Positions 62,447 through 64,000 of a stretch of DNA of 64,000 bases are shown piece after piece. This stretch comes from Volvox africanus. Its lineage: Eukaryota > Chlorophyta > Chlorophyceae > Chlamydomonadales > Volvocaceae. The notes beneath the pieces were generated by a model, which was not told where the DNA came from, made no database searches, and worked only from the letters and a program-made list of their open reading frames with translations. The number at the start of each line of letters is the position of its first letter. Position 1 is the first letter of the stretch. The stretch covers positions 677,001 through 741,000 of the forward strand of contig BSDZ01000004.1 of NCBI GenBank assembly GCA_030268105.1, in the 5' to 3' direction. Position numbers and translations under genes: made by a program.

Positions 62447-63986
62447 GGTGGACCTCAACCCTGTCTTACTGGTGCGGGGATTGGAGGAATGGAGGGTTTT
62501 GGCCACGCTGTTAGAATGGGAGGCATCCAGCTTTCTCATTTCAACACCTCAATGGCTGGATTACGGCCAGTTGGTTCTTCCTAGCTTACTGTCATCATTC
62601 TTGTTTCGTGTCACCACTCCGTCGATCTGTATCCTGCACCCCCCGTGCCGTAAGAGTCCCTCGACGTATCGTCGACGACGTCTGTATGTACTTTACCACC
62701 CATCCACCTCCGACCCGCTCTTCCGCATATTTGCAGATTGTCCGTCGAGCTGACCGACCTGAACCTTGATGCCCTCATCGCCACCGCCGCTGTAGGACTG
62801 ATGCCGTTGGAAGAACAGAGGTCTTTGTGGGCAGCTCCGCTCGCACATTATGAGCTCTTCGTCAGGCTCGGCCCAGCTGGTCCCAGATGGAGGTTAACCT
62901 GTCTCTCTTTGGATCGCCAGGCACCCACGAACATGGTTTCTCAGCGGTGCTCCACCCAGCTGCGTCTCAGAGGGAACGCTAGGCGCGTGAAGCCCTGCGT
63001 TTCGTAGTGCCGTGCGCTAGGCTTACAGTTCGTTTTTAGTTGTAGCTGTCAACTGACCAATCACACCGGCTAGCTTAGGCTGAGAGCGTCGCTGACACTT
63101 CAGGTTTGCCCTTGGGGCGGGTGTCTCAGGAGCGCAGCTACTGGTGCTGCGCCTAGTTCTGCTATGCTAGTGTGCTGTTGTCAGGCCGTGCCAGTGTGGC
63201 CACGCCTAACGTGTCCGGACTGCACCTTACTTGTGGCGCCTGACTGAGCTTTGATGCCGCGAGCATCTGGAGCTCGTAGAGCTTCAGCTCCCACAATAGT
63301 GTAAGACCCTTGGATGGACTCATACAGGTTTGTTTATTTCGGGGACTAGGGCTGTGGGATGGGCATGGGACGAGTTTGAGATACATAGAGCTTTGTACAA
63401 TCTGTGCAGTGTGGTCCCACTTCTATCCTTGTGTGTATACGCTTCCCGGTTAGGCATGCGATATACAGCAGTCCACCGCATGACCTATGCCAAGGACTCA
63501 AAGAAGTAGGCTCTAGCGTGTAAATTCCAGGTCATATCCTGCGTAAGCCCCTGTCACTTCCAACAGTTACCTCTCACGCTTCCCCACCTCAAGTCCGTTG
63601 GGATTCAGTGCGGAGCGATCATTTCCGCAGCTCACTGAACAAAGTTCAAGGTGCTCGATGGAACAAGCACCTGGACGGATTTTGGACGTATTATTCTGAA
63701 GGGCATCAGTCGGCGCTGCCGCGTAGGCCTATATATTGACGTTGCTCGAATGGTACAAGTGAGTCGCGTGGAATGGCCATCACGCAAACATTATGGTGTC
63801 AGTAGGCTGCAGGGACTTAAGTGGGAAGGTGCGGAAGCTCGTGGCGGCTGCAGTGCGCTGCGCCGCATTAGTTATTGTTTTGCTGTCGGGCGCTGCTGCC
63901 TGCTCATTATTAGCGACTGCACCTTCCGTGTCCTTGCACGGAATTTATGGCAATTCAGATTCACCCGTCCCGCACAGGTACGTTGA
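62447..63986 (+). CDS. Unidentified gene, partial (exons running off the right edge)
   Basis: Three plus-strand segments look like exons. About 62447-62585 encodes VD-LNPVLLVRGLEEWRVLATLL. About 62737-62892 encodes LSVELTDLNLDALIATAAVG and continues LMPLEEQRSLWAAPLAHYEL, following a good TTTGCAG acceptor. About 63642-63758 encodes KVLDGTSTWTDFGRIILKGI and ends at a GTGAGT donor. Upstream (about 62131-62427) a Gln/Asp/His-rich frame with CAG repeats may be the gene's low-complexity 5' part. The joins were not phase-verified and I recognise no domain. The gene may continue past position 64,000, where another CAG acceptor is seen at 63978. Confidence 0.35.
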
Positions 63987-64000
63987 GGTTGGGTCGCCCC

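Noticed and set aside
62096..62539. A 147-residue minus-strand open frame
   Set aside because: It is the reverse of a CAG/GAT repeat region and encodes poly-Ala and His runs. The plus strand has better splice signals downstream.
1..64000. CRISPR arrays, rRNA, tRNA, operons
   Set aside because: No regularly spaced identical repeats, no cloverleaf or rRNA sequence recognised, and the gene structure is eukaryotic with spliceosomal introns.

Overview
This is eukaryotic nuclear DNA, most probably from a volvocine or chlamydomonad green alga. Its genes are split by many short GT-AG introns. Several genes carry the chlorophyte polyadenylation signal TGTAA downstream. Proteins are rich in Ala, Ser and Gly with low-complexity linkers, and one gene encodes a thylakoid-type TPM-domain protein. 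No database search was possible. All exon boundaries were read by eye and checked by reading-frame phase, so any one may be off by a base or two.

Layout, left to right: (1) a coiled-coil gene on the minus strand, running off the left edge (1 to about 2,240). (2) A single-exon S1-like protein, probably of the mitochondrial ribosome (+, 3,130-4,053). (3) Pyrroline-5-carboxylate reductase, six exons, complete (-, 8,443-5,465). (4) A TPM-domain chloroplast membrane protein, six exons (+, 9,085-12,637). (5) Sphingosine-1-phosphate lyase, six exons, complete (-, 17,013-13,820). (6) An unknown coiled-coil protein, six exons (+, 17,284-19,674). (7) CLASP, a microtubule-stabilising HEAT/TOG protein, 19 exons, about 1,355 residues (-, 29,649-19,982). 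(8) MON1, the vacuolar Rab7-activation subunit, six exons (+, 29,962-33,258). (9) A tomosyn/Sro7-type WD40 protein ending in an R-SNARE motif, more than 20 exons (-, 50,454-36,706). (10) A giant Ser-rich low-complexity protein of about 2,327 residues (+, 50,711-59,008). (11) A repeat-rich stretch (59.0-62.1 kb). (12) Exons of an unidentified plus-strand gene running off the right edge.

The most remarkable feature is in CLASP intron 16. There, about 1 kb of AT-rich DNA carries two adjacent, decayed bacterial gene pieces: the 3' end of a GGDEF diguanylate cyclase and the 5' part of murJ (mviN), the lipid II flippase. Both lie on the CLASP strand and look Rickettsiales-like. This reads as a fossil transfer from an intracellular bacterium into the algal nucleus.

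Three gene pairs are divergent with start codons only about 260-310 bases apart: SPL/coiled-coil, CLASP/MON1 and tomosyn/giant Ser-rich. MON1 (late endosome and vacuole fusion) and tomosyn (SNARE regulation) are neighbours. A shared trafficking theme is an inference only; the rest of the window is ordinary mixed nuclear gene content.
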